Assembly: GCA_964446685.1 (NCBI GenBank) | Contig: CAYUPO010000003.1 | Span: 39,895 to 103,894 of the forward strand | From: CAZWRN01 sp964446685 | Lineage (GTDB): Bacteria; Patescibacteriota; Microgenomatia; Daviesbacterales; UBA10151 | Length of the DNA: 64,000 bases | Reading direction: 5' to 3' | Shown here: piece after piece, positions 17,426-25,586 of the stretch | Position numbering within the stretch: position 1 is the first letter of the stretch | Layout of the letters: each line of letters begins with the position of its first letter | Program-made: the position numbers and the translations under genes | Notes under the pieces: model-generated | Database searches by the model: none | Told to the model about the DNA's origin: nothing | What the model saw: the letters and a program-made list of their open reading frames with translations, nothing else

Positions 17426-18796
17426 ATGCCCTTTAAACAATTTGAAATTCGAAATTCGAAATTTGAATTTAAATATAAATGTTTTAATTTTAAATTTTTA
17501 AACTTTTCAAATTCACTTCAAATTTCAAATTTCAAATTTCAAATTTCAAATAGCTTTTCCTCAGAACGAGGTGTGGCTCAGTTGGCATTAGTGATTCTGT
17601 TGTTAGCTGGGGTAGCTATTGGGACTTATGTTGTCCAAAACAGAACTAATGTTTCTCCTAATGCAGCTGCGCCAAATGAGTCTGAGGGCTGTAAAAAAGT
17701 GTCCTTCTCCGGAAGAAGTGAAAAAGAGCTGGCTGATGGAAGACTCGAGATTACTTTTACCTGGGCAGATGGCAGAACAACTTATGATTATAAAACACCT
17801 AAAAAAGCTGATGGGGATAGAACTCTAATCGGGGCTCAGTCCCGCGGTACTCTGGCTGATGGAACGGCTATCAATAAGTCAGGTATCTCTAAAACGGTCG
17901 GAACTACCATCACTCAGGGCTGGTCAGATGGGAGTGTTCAATACAACACAGTTACTTCTGGAACAAATCATCAGGGGCTGGCTGGTGACAGAATTGATCC
18001 TAGTCATTTTATGGTTCCAAACACCAAAGGTGGTTCCTGTGGTGAATCAACAACAACTGCTCCAAAAACCGGAACCGCACCAAAAACAGGGACAGCTCCT
18101 AAAACCGGGACTGCACCCATAACAAACACCACTCCAAAAACAAATACTCAAACAAACAATGCACCCGCTCCCATCACTCAGACTCAGCCGGCTCCGGCTA
18201 TTAACACTTCAGCGACCACTGCTACATCACTTTTACAGCAGTTCCAAACACTACAGGAAGTATTTAATACAACTATTGTCACCAAAGTAGCCAGCTCATC
18301 AGCTGTTTTAAGTGCTGATTCAAAAAGCCGAATAGACTCTTTAATTACAAAAACTACTCAAAGCTTAAATAATGGTATCCAGTCATCACAAAGTTGTATC
18401 ACCACACCCACCACCACCTGTGCCAACAGCCTGCCTCCCCTTTTAAATTATTCTCTGGTGGCTGTCAGGCTCACTGCATTTAGTGCGTTGTTTGCTGATA
18501 TTCCTGAGATGTGTTCGCGGGCAGATTTTGGAATTACTCCGGCGATAACTGCTGTCTCCCCCGACGGTGCAACCGGGCCAATTTATGTCTGCAGCGGATC
18601 TGATGGTAAAGAAAAAAAATGGCGGATCTTTGATACCAATAACTCCCCCCATCTACTGAGTACTACTGACGCCGCAAGCTGGAAGACTCTGTCAGATCCA
18701 GCTACAACAGCTGAATTCCCTCCAGCTTTCCAGGCTAAATTCTCGCAAGCTAATACCCTGGTAAATCAAGCCAGCAGCAGTGCCTCGCTACCGTAA
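17426..18796 (+). CDS. Anchored surface protein with TAPKTG repeats and shared Cys domain
   Basis: 456 aa. Residues 5-48 are encoded by GAAATTC and AAATTTC heptad arrays. The helix GVAQLALVILLLAGVAIGT and the tag YVVQNRTNVSPNAAAP follow. Residues about 85-195 hold two WADGRTTYDYK / WSDGSVQYNT beta units. Residues about 205-250 are a Thr/Pro linker with four TAPKTG units. The C-terminal 200 residues are helical, followed by the domain also found at 15235 and 19552 (CSRADFGIT...IYVCSGSDGKEKKWRIF). It has its own leaderless promoter, which confirms the start upstream of the heptad array. Function unknown. Confidence 0.78.
   Translation: MPFKQFEIRNSKFEFKYKCFNFKFLNFSNSLQISNFKFQISNSFSSERGVAQLALVILLLAGVAIGTYVVQNRTNVSPNAAAPNESEGCKKVSFSGRSEKELADGRLEITFTWADGRTTYDYKTPKKADGDRTLIGAQSRGTLADGTAINKSGISKTVGTTITQGWSDGSVQYNTVTSGTNHQGLAGDRIDPSHFMVPNTKGGSCGESTTTAPKTGTAPKTGTAPKTGTAPITNTTPKTNTQTNNAPAPITQTQPAPAINTSATTATSLLQQFQTLQEVFNTTIVTKVASSSAVLSADSKSRIDSLITKTTQSLNNGIQSSQSCITTPTTTCANSLPPLLNYSLVAVRLTAFSALFADIPEMCSRADFGITPAITAVSPDGATGPIYVCSGSDGKEKKWRIFDTNNSPHLLSTTDAASWKTLSDPATTAEFPPAFQAKFSQANTLVNQASSSASLP
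17442..17552. repeat. Heptanucleotide arrays translated in a surface protein
   Basis: GAAATTC x3 (17442-17465) and AAATTTC x4 (17520-17547) form the two complementary arms of one palindromic element lying between the start codon and the membrane helix. Confidence 0.8.
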
Positions 18797-18800
18797 GCTT

Positions 18801-19082
18801 ATGAACCAAAAAGGATTGACTGTCATATTTCTGAGTATAGGAATCTTTTTTCTCCTATTAGGAGGGGTGGGATTATGGTTTTATTTCAGTAATTTTGGCC
18901 CACTTTCGTCACCCTACCAAATCAATGAAACTAGCCAAACAGAACAATTGGGCACGGAGTCAGAACAGGCAGGAGATAACATGTTAGAAGAAGCTCCTGA
19001 TTATAATGAGGCAAGAGAGAAATATGACCTTAGTGAAACTCAGCTTGAGATCTTATCCCGGGTTGATAGCTCGCGGCTCTAA
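18801..19082 (+). CDS. Small anchored protein
   Basis: 93 aa from the ATG at 18801, four bases after the previous stop, so in one transcription unit with the 456-aa gene. NQKGLTVIFLSIGIFFLLLGG is a membrane helix. An acidic tail follows and ends with the helix YDLSETQLEILSRVDSSRL, resembling the end of the protein at 17073-17384. Function unknown. Confidence 0.65.
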   Translation: MNQKGLTVIFLSIGIFFLLLGGVGLWFYFSNFGPLSSPYQINETSQTEQLGTESEQAGDNMLEEAPDYNEAREKYDLSETQLEILSRVDSSRL

Positions 19083-19120
19083 TGATTCTTTTTTACTGCC
19101 GGATCATCTAAAATATTATT

Positions 19121-19393
19121 ATGCCCTACTCGCAAAAAGGTATCTCCTCCATGATTGTTTTAGTACTTACTGCCCTAATTATTCTGTTGGCCTGGGAGAT
19201 TGGTGAATATGCCCAGCTTTATTCAGAAACAAATTATCAAAACCCTTTTGAAGGGCAAACCACCGGAAGAAACTGTTTTGGCAGTAATACCACCTTTGAC
19301 TGCTATGATCAGGATGAAGGCACTGATTTTGTTGACTCTCCCTCACCCGGTGACAGGCTAATTTTTGGCTGGCAGGATGATAATAAACCTTAA
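19121..19393 (+). CDS. Small anchored protein with acidic Cys-containing tail
   Basis: 90 aa. SQKGISSMIVLVLTALIILL is a membrane helix. The outside part has a short CFGSNTTFDC loop and is acidic. It is the fourth gene of the plus-strand surface cluster, with 38 bp from the previous stop. No family recognised. Confidence 0.6.
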   Translation: MPYSQKGISSMIVLVLTALIILLAWEIGEYAQLYSETNYQNPFEGQTTGRNCFGSNTTFDCYDQDEGTDFVDSPSPGDRLIFGWQDDNKP

Positions 19394-19512
19394 GAAAATT
19401 TCTAAATACTAATTTCTAATTTCTAAACAAATTCCAAATCCTAATGACTAAACTCTTAGAATCTGGACATTAGACATTATTTAGATATTAGAAATTAGAG
19501 TACTTAGAAATT
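19394..19512. repeat. Palindromic heptad-array element (TAATTTC type)
   Basis: The left arm (TTTCTAAATACTAATTTCTAA and following TCTAAACAAA) is mirrored by the right arm (TTAGATATTAGAAATTAGAG, TACTTAGAAATTTT). A close relative lies at 43665-43793. Confidence 0.75.
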
Positions 19513-19551
19513 TTATTGACAACCTTTCCAGATCCAGTTACTCTTAAATAT

Positions 19552-20247
19552 ATGCGTCAGAAAATTATTACTTCGACTCTTACTTACTGGGGGTTTATCG
19601 GGATTTTAGCAATGATTGCATTTTTTCTTTTTTCTTCCCATATTTATGCTCAATCCCCTTCCTCTAATCTCAGTTTTACTCAAAAACGGTTAAATGCCAT
19701 GAAAGAATATCAAAAAGCTGCCGGCAGGTTTGCCTGGCTGGAAAAAATTCCTGAAGCTAAACCCTACTATGATGCCTATATTGTCCAAAATGAAGTGGGG
19801 GTTGTTGAAGGTGACAGATGTCGGGAAAATCTGGAACAGCAGAGCACCCAGAAAAGAAAAGATTGTGACAATAATATCAAAACCCATTTCAAAAAAATCC
19901 GTCATTATTACCGGTTTATGAAATATCAGGAGCTAGTACATGGCGCTAAAAACGTTTGTGTGAAAGCTGATATGGGTGTAAATCCTGCTTTAACTGCCAA
20001 AGGAATCGCCAAATCAAACTTCTCTCCTGATCCGGCTAATCCAAAAGAAACCGGCCTAACAGGGCAGTCTACCGTTTATCTGTGTGCTGACGGTGAAGGC
20101 AAGAAAAAATTGCGGGTTAGAACAGCAAGTGGTAAATATGTCAAATTAACAGCCGCAGATCTAGCCAGACCAGAATTGCAGATTTCCAATTTGCCGCCAG
20201 CAGCAAATATAGCAGCGTTAAAAGATAAAATAGATTTAGATAAGTGA
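19552..20247 (+). CDS. Secreted protein with shared Cys domain
   Basis: 231 aa from the ATG at 19552, which follows TTGACA-N17-TACTCT by 7 nt; a TTG at 19516 would overlap the promoter and is unlikely. The N-terminus is a cleavable signal peptide (hydrophobic ILAMIAFFLFSSHIYA, cut before QSPSS). A helical region follows, and then the domain CVKADMGVNPALTAKG...VYLCADGEGKKKLRVRTASG, which is also present in the two large surface proteins upstream. It is the only member of that trio with a cleaved signal, so it may be the soluble form. Function unknown. Confidence 0.7.
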   Translation: MRQKIITSTLTYWGFIGILAMIAFFLFSSHIYAQSPSSNLSFTQKRLNAMKEYQKAAGRFAWLEKIPEAKPYYDAYIVQNEVGVVEGDRCRENLEQQSTQKRKDCDNNIKTHFKKIRHYYRFMKYQELVHGAKNVCVKADMGVNPALTAKGIAKSNFSPDPANPKETGLTGQSTVYLCADGEGKKKLRVRTASGKYVKLTAADLARPELQISNLPPAANIAALKDKIDLDK

Positions 20248-20380
20248 ATTAGCGGACTAGTGAATTAGTAAACCAGACATTGGGTCTAATTCACCAATTA
20301 ACTGATTTACTAATTAAATATCTGCCTTATGAAAAATATAAAATTAAACCGATTTACGATTTACGATTTACGATTTACGA
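20240..20380. repeat. Inverted repeat plus GATTTAC heptad array
   Basis: GTGAATTAGCGGACTAGTGAA / CTAATTCACCAATTAACTGA form an inverted repeat (20246-20320). GATTTAC is repeated four times at 20351-20378 and is translated in the next gene. Confidence 0.7.
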
Positions 20381-20652
20381 ATCAGTTTGGTGTTGCTCCT
20401 TTGGTTTTTCTGGCTATATCAGGAGTGTTTCTAGCGGGAGTTTTACTTTTTATTGCCACACAGTCCCTCAATATTAAAAACCCATTCGCCACTCCCGTAC
20501 CTAGCGGCACTATGATCGGTAATGCTGTCATTGCCTCCCCTATCCCAGTTGATCCAAATGACCCGGCTCTTTGTGACGATGAATACAACGCTGATTGTGA
20601 TAATTCCGAAGGCGACGACGTCGATCCGGCAGACCTGGCAGGACCAGATTAG
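20329..20652 (+). CDS. Small anchored protein with acidic tail
   Basis: 107 aa. Residues 7-18 (NRFTIYDLRFTN) come from the GATTTAC array. A membrane helix (GVAPLVFLAISGVFLAGVLL) and a Pro-rich linker follow. The tail is strongly acidic with two Cys (CDDEYNADCDNSEGDD). Such a tail could bind calcium, as in the dockerin partners; this is inference only. The start could be shorter. Confidence 0.6.
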   Translation: MKNIKLNRFTIYDLRFTNQFGVAPLVFLAISGVFLAGVLLFIATQSLNIKNPFATPVPSGTMIGNAVIASPIPVDPNDPALCDDEYNADCDNSEGDDVDPADLAGPD

Positions 20653-20654
20653 AA

Positions 20655-20766
20655 AAATATCCAATAAACAAATGTCAAATAAACAAATTTCAAATTACTC
20701 AGTTTAATGCTTCATAAATCCTATATTTGGCATTGGGTTATTTGTTTATTTGGTATTTGTTTAAAC
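20655..20766. repeat. Palindromic element (CAATAAACAAATGTC type)
   Basis: CCAATAAACAAATGTCAAAT on the left and ATTTGGCATTGGGTTATTTG / TTTATTTGGTATTTG on the right. It matches the element at 42318-42404. Confidence 0.75.
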
Positions 20767-21276
20767 ATGGATTACTTTAAAAAACGTGACATTCTGAAAA
20801 AATACAACTCTCTAAAAGACCGACCTCAACTTGTTTATTCGCTGAGTGCTCTAATGGTTATTTTGGGGTTGCTGCTGCTTTACTGGTTTTTGACTCCGCG
20901 GATCGACTCATATCTTTCCTCACAACCAAAAGCCTATCAGATTCAGAATTTTAAACCCAATATCCGGTATGTTTTAGCCAAATCTGATGTTGTAACAGGT
21001 ATTGCAACACCCAGCGGCTATGTCAAAGTAATCTTAAAAGAGCCCAAGATTGTTTTACGGGCTAAAGCTGATAAAAGAGGTCATTGGCTGGTCAAAATAC
21101 CAGAAAAAATACCGGAAAAAAATTATCAGATGCAGATCATCAGCTTTGACACCAAAGGCAAAAACCCCAAAGTAAAACAAGTCAAAATGAAAGTAGAACC
21201 AAATAATATTGTCTATCAGTCAAAGCTCTACAAAGATTTTCAAAAATTGTCAAAACAAGTTTTTAGTAAGACTTGA
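20767..21276 (+). CDS. Anchored protein with Ig-like/CarboxypepD-type beta domain, copy 1
   Basis: 169 aa from the ATG at 20767; the upstream in-frame ATG at 20707 lies inside the palindromic repeat. One membrane helix (LMVILGLLLLYWFL) is at about 33-46, followed by an extracellular beta domain of about 100 residues: IRYVLAKSDVVTGIATPSGY...DKRGHWLVKIPE. Strand pattern and the GHW motif resemble bacterial Ig-like repeats. It is paralogous to the N-terminal two thirds of the next gene. Function unknown. Confidence 0.7.
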   Translation: MDYFKKRDILKKYNSLKDRPQLVYSLSALMVILGLLLLYWFLTPRIDSYLSSQPKAYQIQNFKPNIRYVLAKSDVVTGIATPSGYVKVILKEPKIVLRAKADKRGHWLVKIPEKIPEKNYQMQIISFDTKGKNPKVKQVKMKVEPNNIVYQSKLYKDFQKLSKQVFSKT

Positions 21277-21322
21277 TTTAAGATCTAAATTACCCCACCT
21301 TTGTCATTCTGACACTTCCTAA

Positions 21323-21413
21323 TGTCATTTCGAGCGAAGCGAGAAATCTCAAGACTAAAATGGACAAACCAGTTTTTAATATTTAGATCTCTCGCTCCTC
21401 GCTCGAGATGACA
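21323..21413. repeat. Palindromic interspersed element (TGTCATTTCGAGC type)
   Basis: TGTCATTTCGAGCGAAGCGA...GATCTCTCGCTCCTCGCTCG AGATGACA. It is the same element as at 46146-46238 and partly at 60175-60254. Sequences of this type are common dispersed repeats in many bacteria. Confidence 0.8.
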
Positions 21414-21507
21414 CAGTAGTAAATTCCCACCTCGAAGGTGGAAAACTCGTAATATCATATAGATCATTGGTTTGACTTCAGAAGGGGTAGTTCTTTATAG
21501 TTAAATC

Positions 21508-22554
21508 ATGGATGTTGTTACTTTTCGTTTACCTCTTTTAAAAACTCGCCAATTAAAAATAACTAAGACAAAACTAGCCAAAATACTGATTATTTCTGAG
21601 ATTATCGGCATTTTGGCTATGGTCTGGTATTTACGGATGCCTCTTTACCAAAAATTTTTAGCGGTTAAACCTCGGGCTTATTCAATGGCGGCTTTTGATC
21701 CGAGTACCAGATATATGTTGTCGGAAAACGATTTTTTAATGGGATCCACTTCTCCTGATAGTAAAGTAAAACTGATATTCACCTCTGGTGGATTTAAGCG
21801 GACGGTCAAAGCCAGTGATCAGGGCAACTGGGTGGCCCAACTGCCAAAAAGCCTGACTCACAAGTCGTACCGCCTCACTCTCGCCTATTTTGATACCCAG
21901 GATAAACTAACTGATGTGGATAGTTTTAAAGTTTATGTGCAAAGTGAAAATATTTTTCTTCAAAGCAGAGCTTACCGGTATTATCTGAGGCCGTTTTTGC
22001 CTTCAACGGTACAGGCTGCGACACTTAAAGTCTCCCCTTCGCCTAAAGTCACTGCAACTCCTGAGGCCAAACCAGCTATTGTTGGTTTAAGTACCCCCAC
22101 CAGCTGGAGTAAAGAATTTACATCCTGGGTAGCCGAGTCACAATCAATTGGTCTTTATCCATACTGTGAATACAATGGCCAAATAGACCCAACCTGCAAT
22201 GAAGCTAGTGACGTCTTACTGACTGATTATGCAACGTATGCTAATGTCTGCCAGCAGACAGTCAGCTGCTATATTAGCCCCAGCGCTGTCACCAGAATTA
22301 GTCCAAAAATTGACCCTATTTTGATTCAGTCTTTAGCCCGGGGAGAACCGGTAGCATATGCTGCAGTGGCTTCACTTCTGGAAACAACTCTGCCTGTGGC
22401 ACCTCAATACCGCAATTTAACCAACCAGTTGTCTGATACTACAGTTGATCCATTAAATAGTGAAGAACAAGCGCTGCTTGATAAAAGAGATGGCAAAAAA
22501 CCTGCAGTAACCCCCTATGTTGACGTAGAAAACTCGCTTCCCCTGGTAAATTAA
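21508..22554 (+). CDS. Anchored protein with Ig-like domain (copy 2) and Cys-containing C-terminal domain
   Basis: 348 aa. TTGACT-N18-TATAGT ends 6 nt before ATG (leaderless). One membrane helix lies at about 29-46. The beta domain at about 55-155 (TRYMLSENDFLMGSTSPDSK...DQGNWVAQLPK) is paralogous to the preceding gene. A Pro/Thr linker with APSP-type residues follows. The C-terminal region contains four Cys (YPYCEYNGQIDPTCNE...CQQTVSC), probably two disulphides. No enzyme motif is seen. Confidence 0.72.
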   Translation: MDVVTFRLPLLKTRQLKITKTKLAKILIISEIIGILAMVWYLRMPLYQKFLAVKPRAYSMAAFDPSTRYMLSENDFLMGSTSPDSKVKLIFTSGGFKRTVKASDQGNWVAQLPKSLTHKSYRLTLAYFDTQDKLTDVDSFKVYVQSENIFLQSRAYRYYLRPFLPSTVQAATLKVSPSPKVTATPEAKPAIVGLSTPTSWSKEFTSWVAESQSIGLYPYCEYNGQIDPTCNEASDVLLTDYATYANVCQQTVSCYISPSAVTRISPKIDPILIQSLARGEPVAYAAVASLLETTLPVAPQYRNLTNQLSDTTVDPLNSEEQALLDKRDGKKPAVTPYVDVENSLPLVN

Positions 22555-22555
22555 T

Positions 22556-22688
22556 TTGAAATTTTAAATTTAATGCGCAAGCATGAAGCTTGCTTACAAT
22601 TTGAATTGAAATAAGAAACAAAACTTTTCAAATTTTAATTTTCAAACTTTTAAATTGAATTCAAATTTCGAATTTTAAATTTCAAATT
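22556..22688. repeat. AT-rich palindromic element (AATTTGAAATT type)
   Basis: TTTGAAATTTTAAATTTAA on the left and TTCAAATTTCGAATTTTAAA on the right around an AAGCATGAAGCTTGCTT hairpin. It lies between convergent genes and could terminate both. Confidence 0.7.
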
Positions 22689-22696
22689 AGTCCACA

Positions 22697-23899
22697 TTAA
22701 ACCTCTTCTCTTTTCGTTGTTGGATTTAAATGTACCAGTAATTCATAGGGAGTAGTACTGCATAGTTTTGCTGCATTTTCTATTGAATTGGGGGAGAGCG
22801 GATCATCCGAAAAGATCTCAACTTCATCTCCGACTGCCGGTAACTTTGAACCTAGTTCTTTTTTGGCATTTGAGAGCTCAATGGTTGTAATATTCATGCT
22901 GATTTCTCCAATGACCTGACAGCTCACCCGATGAGGCAATTTGTCATATACCTTACTTCTTTTGTCGCCAAAGTCATCCAGCCCAACCGGCTTACAAAAA
23001 ACTTCCCCTTTATTACTCAATCTTTTATCAACTCCATCGTTGTAACCAATTGGTAAAACAGCAATAACCATGTCGCTTTTAGCTTGAAAACCTTTTGCAT
23101 AACCAATAAATTCCCCTTTAGAAACATATTTCCACTGGGCTATCCGACTGGTCATTTTTAAAACAGGTAGTAACTTTGAATTGGTTCTTGATAATGCAGT
23201 CGGATAACCAAACAACGACAGTCCCACCCGCATGACATTACACTCCTTTGTCAGCCCATTAAGTAATCCAAATGACCCGCCCAGGTGAAACCAGGTTGGT
23301 TGATACCCTTGCTGTAAAATCATCAGTTTAGCGGCTCTGAAGTTAGTTAGCTGCAGTTTAGTCACAGGATCATCTGGCTTATCTGGAACCGCTAAATGAC
23401 TCATTATTCCATCTATTCTGACTTTTGAAAAGGGTTTTAAGCGCCTGATGAGGTTTTTCAAATCTTTGGTATCAAATCCTTCCCGGTGCATTCCAGTATC
23501 AAAAAAAAGATGGACCTTTGCTCCTGGCTGGTACTCATTAATAGCTCTTAACTGATCAAGGTCAAATACCACATATGAGAACGGTAGTTTTCGGCCGTTT
23601 AAGCTTCGGGGATCAATGTAGCCCATGATTAAAATTTCTGATTTTACTCCAGCTTTTTTCAGCTGATACGCCTCGTACAAAGAATCTACACAGATAAAAG
23701 GCGGGTTTTTTTGATCAAGGATTTGCCCAACCAGTTGTATTCCGTGACCGTAGGCATTTGATTTTAGAACTGGTGCAACTCTGACACCAGCCTGTAACTC
23801 TGACAGGTAAGTATAGTTGCTGAGCAGTTTGTCTTTGGAAATATAAATCTTATTAAGCGGGTAGGACTTTGATCGCAATAACGGACTAAAGAGAGACAT
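22697..23899 (-). CDS. alr: Alanine racemase
   Basis: 400 aa, usual length about 370-390. It interconverts L- and D-alanine for peptidoglycan. The PLP lysine motif reads APVLKSNAYGHG (family: VVKANAYGHG). The TIM-barrel part continues with FDTGMHREGF (family: DTGMxRLG) and a glycine-rich phosphate site. The C-terminal beta domain starts near SRIAQWKYVSKGEFIGYAKG with the catalytic Tyr in GYAKGF, and IGYNDGVDKRLSN matches the family. No peptidoglycan cluster is near. This is one of few biosynthetic genes in the window and shows that the cell makes D-Ala itself. Confidence 0.93.
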   Translation of the reverse strand: MSLFSPLLRSKSYPLNKIYISKDKLLSNYTYLSELQAGVRVAPVLKSNAYGHGIQLVGQILDQKNPPFICVDSLYEAYQLKKAGVKSEILIMGYIDPRSLNGRKLPFSYVVFDLDQLRAINEYQPGAKVHLFFDTGMHREGFDTKDLKNLIRRLKPFSKVRIDGIMSHLAVPDKPDDPVTKLQLTNFRAAKLMILQQGYQPTWFHLGGSFGLLNGLTKECNVMRVGLSLFGYPTALSRTNSKLLPVLKMTSRIAQWKYVSKGEFIGYAKGFQAKSDMVIAVLPIGYNDGVDKRLSNKGEVFCKPVGLDDFGDKRSKVYDKLPHRVSCQVIGEISMNITTIELSNAKKELGSKLPAVGDEVEIFSDDPLSPNSIENAAKLCSTTPYELLVHLNPTTKREEV

Positions 23900-23921
23900 G
23901 GGAGAAAGATAGCATAGAGAA

Positions 23922-23992
23922 TATCTAATATCTAATATCTAATATCCAATATCCAATATCCAATTCTACTCACTGTTCACTGTTCACTCTAT
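23922..23992. repeat. Heptad arrays AATATCT/AATATCC and ACTGTTC
   Basis: Three AATATCT units run into three AATATCC units (about 23929-23966). Two ACTGTTC units follow (about 23970-23988). The array lies between divergent genes. Confidence 0.8.
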
Positions 23993-23998
23993 TGTAGT

Positions 23999-24027
23999 TG
24001 ACATTTTCTCCTTGATCTTCATACACT
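23999..24027 (+). promoter_or_regulatory. Promoter of the multi-pass membrane protein
   Basis: TTGACA, 18-nt spacer, TACACT, then AGAGAT and ATG: start codon 6 nt after the -10 box. Confidence 0.65.
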
Positions 24028-24033
24028 AGAGAT

Positions 24034-25104
24034 ATGGAAGCATCTGCCCCTTACACGCCTGTTAGCGCGCCAAATCCAACCCTTTCTTCTTTTACTCCTG
24101 TCAAAAAACTGTTTCATGCTGCCTGGGACAGAGTCCAGAAACATTTATTACAGCTTTTCTTGCTGAATGTCTTGGTTTTTGTGGCTGCAGTTATTCTGCT
24201 GGTAGTTTCTGCTCTGATATTATTTATCGGCGGATTCTTTTCCCCTGTCACAGCTGGTACAGCTTTTTCATCAGCTACTGGTATTTTAGCTGGGGTGTTG
24301 GTTTTTATAATCGTTCTAGCAGCTATAATTGGTATGTCAGCTTTGCAGATTGCCACAGTTTTTCTGCTGGGTGAAACAGTCTCTGGCGGAGCCTCCACAC
24401 TGCAGCTCTTTAAAATGGGCTTACGCAAAATTGTTCCTCTGACTGTTGTTTCTTTGTTATCCGGGTTTATTGTAATGGGTGGTTTGATTGTCTTTATTAT
24501 TCCGGGAATTTTATTTGGTATTTTGCTGTCTTTTGCTTCCTACTTTGTGATTTTAGATAATCTATCCCCTTTTGAAGCTATTAAAAAAAGTGTTTATGTT
24601 GTATCTAAAAATTTCAGTGCTGTGTTCATCAGAATGACAGCTTTATTTGCTGTCAGCTTCATAGTGGGAATTATTTTTAATATTTTAAATTCACAGGAAG
24701 GTACGATCACTATTTTAACTGGAATTGGCTCTTTTGTCTTTAATTTACTGTTTGGCTGGGTGTCAGTTGCTTTTATGATGTTTACCTTTCAGGAAGCCAA
24801 AAGAATGGCCGGCGAGGGTCGCGGCAAGATCACCTGGATGATAGGAATAGCACTTTTAGGATGGATTATTTTGCTGGTTGGCGGATATTTTGCATTTAGA
24901 GCAATTCCCGCTAACAGCAATACTGTTCAGCCAGGAATATTTAACAACGTCCCATCTGTTCTACCAATTGTCGCTACACCAGCAGCCTCTTTAACTCCCG
25001 CTTCTCCAAGTGCCAGTGTTAGAGCAACAGCCACTCCACGAGCATCTGCTACCCCTCGGGCTACTGCCACACCAAGGGCAGCCACATCTTCTGCTAACCG
25101 CTAA
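24034..25104 (+). CDS. Multi-pass membrane protein with low-complexity Thr/Pro/Ala tail
   Basis: 356 aa. About six membrane helices lie between residues 35 and 300. The segment VIPLTVVSLLSGF...IPGILFGILLSFASYFVILD followed by LSPFEAIKKSVYVVSKNF is typical of the YciC/DUF975-like glycerophosphodiester-phosphodiesterase membrane domain group. Those proteins have no known enzymatic residues in this part. The last 45 residues are a degenerate ATATPRAS repeat, probably extracellular. Function unknown. Confidence 0.7.
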   Translation: MEASAPYTPVSAPNPTLSSFTPVKKLFHAAWDRVQKHLLQLFLLNVLVFVAAVILLVVSALILFIGGFFSPVTAGTAFSSATGILAGVLVFIIVLAAIIGMSALQIATVFLLGETVSGGASTLQLFKMGLRKIVPLTVVSLLSGFIVMGGLIVFIIPGILFGILLSFASYFVILDNLSPFEAIKKSVYVVSKNFSAVFIRMTALFAVSFIVGIIFNILNSQEGTITILTGIGSFVFNLLFGWVSVAFMMFTFQEAKRMAGEGRGKITWMIGIALLGWIILLVGGYFAFRAIPANSNTVQPGIFNNVPSVLPIVATPAASLTPASPSASVRATATPRASATPRATATPRAATSSANR

Positions 25105-25586
25105 TTTATGAGAAATGAAGATGTGGACCGGGCTTTTTCAGTGCTTAAAAACTAATTTTATTCACTCTTAAGCCCTATTCCGGCGAAGGCTGGGATCTAA
25201 TGCGAAGCATCAAGCTTTGCTTATGTAAATTCCCCTCAATCTGATAGAAGGTTATTTTATAAGCAAAGCTTGCGAGCTACGCTCTTGGATCCCGTATCTA
25301 GTACGGGATACGGACTGGTTAGAAATTGATCTTTATAAAGTAAGTCGTCATTCCTGCGCAAGCAGGAATCTAATATGAAGCATCAAGCTCTGCTTATGGG
25401 CTTAGAACTAACTAAGCAAATAACCATCAATATTGAAGATTTATGTAAATGGATTCCCGCTCTTCGGTCTGAGCGATGAGGCACTAGACCTAAGAGTCGA
25501 TGATCTTCGCGGGAATGACAGCTTGCCAAATATTCAACCCAGTATTGGTACTTATTTGATATTTGATATTTGATATTTGATATTTT
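25105..25586. repeat. Intergenic block of palindromic elements (GTCATTCCTGC type) and ATTTGAT heptads
   Basis: 482 bp without a gene. About 25172-25310: CCGGCGAAGGCTGGGATCT...GGATCCCGTATCTAGTACGGG. About 25346-25521: GTCATTCCTGCGCAAGCAGG AATCT...GGATTCCCGC...GCGGGAATGACA. The AAGCATCAAGCT(C/T)TGCTTATG hairpin occurs twice. ATTTGAT x4 lies at 25556-25583. The GTCATTCC..GGAATGAC element is a widespread bacterial repeat type. Genes converge here, so termination is a plausible role. Confidence 0.75.

Noticed and set aside
21323..21413. Insertion sequence or transposase remnant at palindromic elements
   Set aside because: No transposase fragment is visible in or near any of the palindromic elements; they resemble non-autonomous interspersed repeats.
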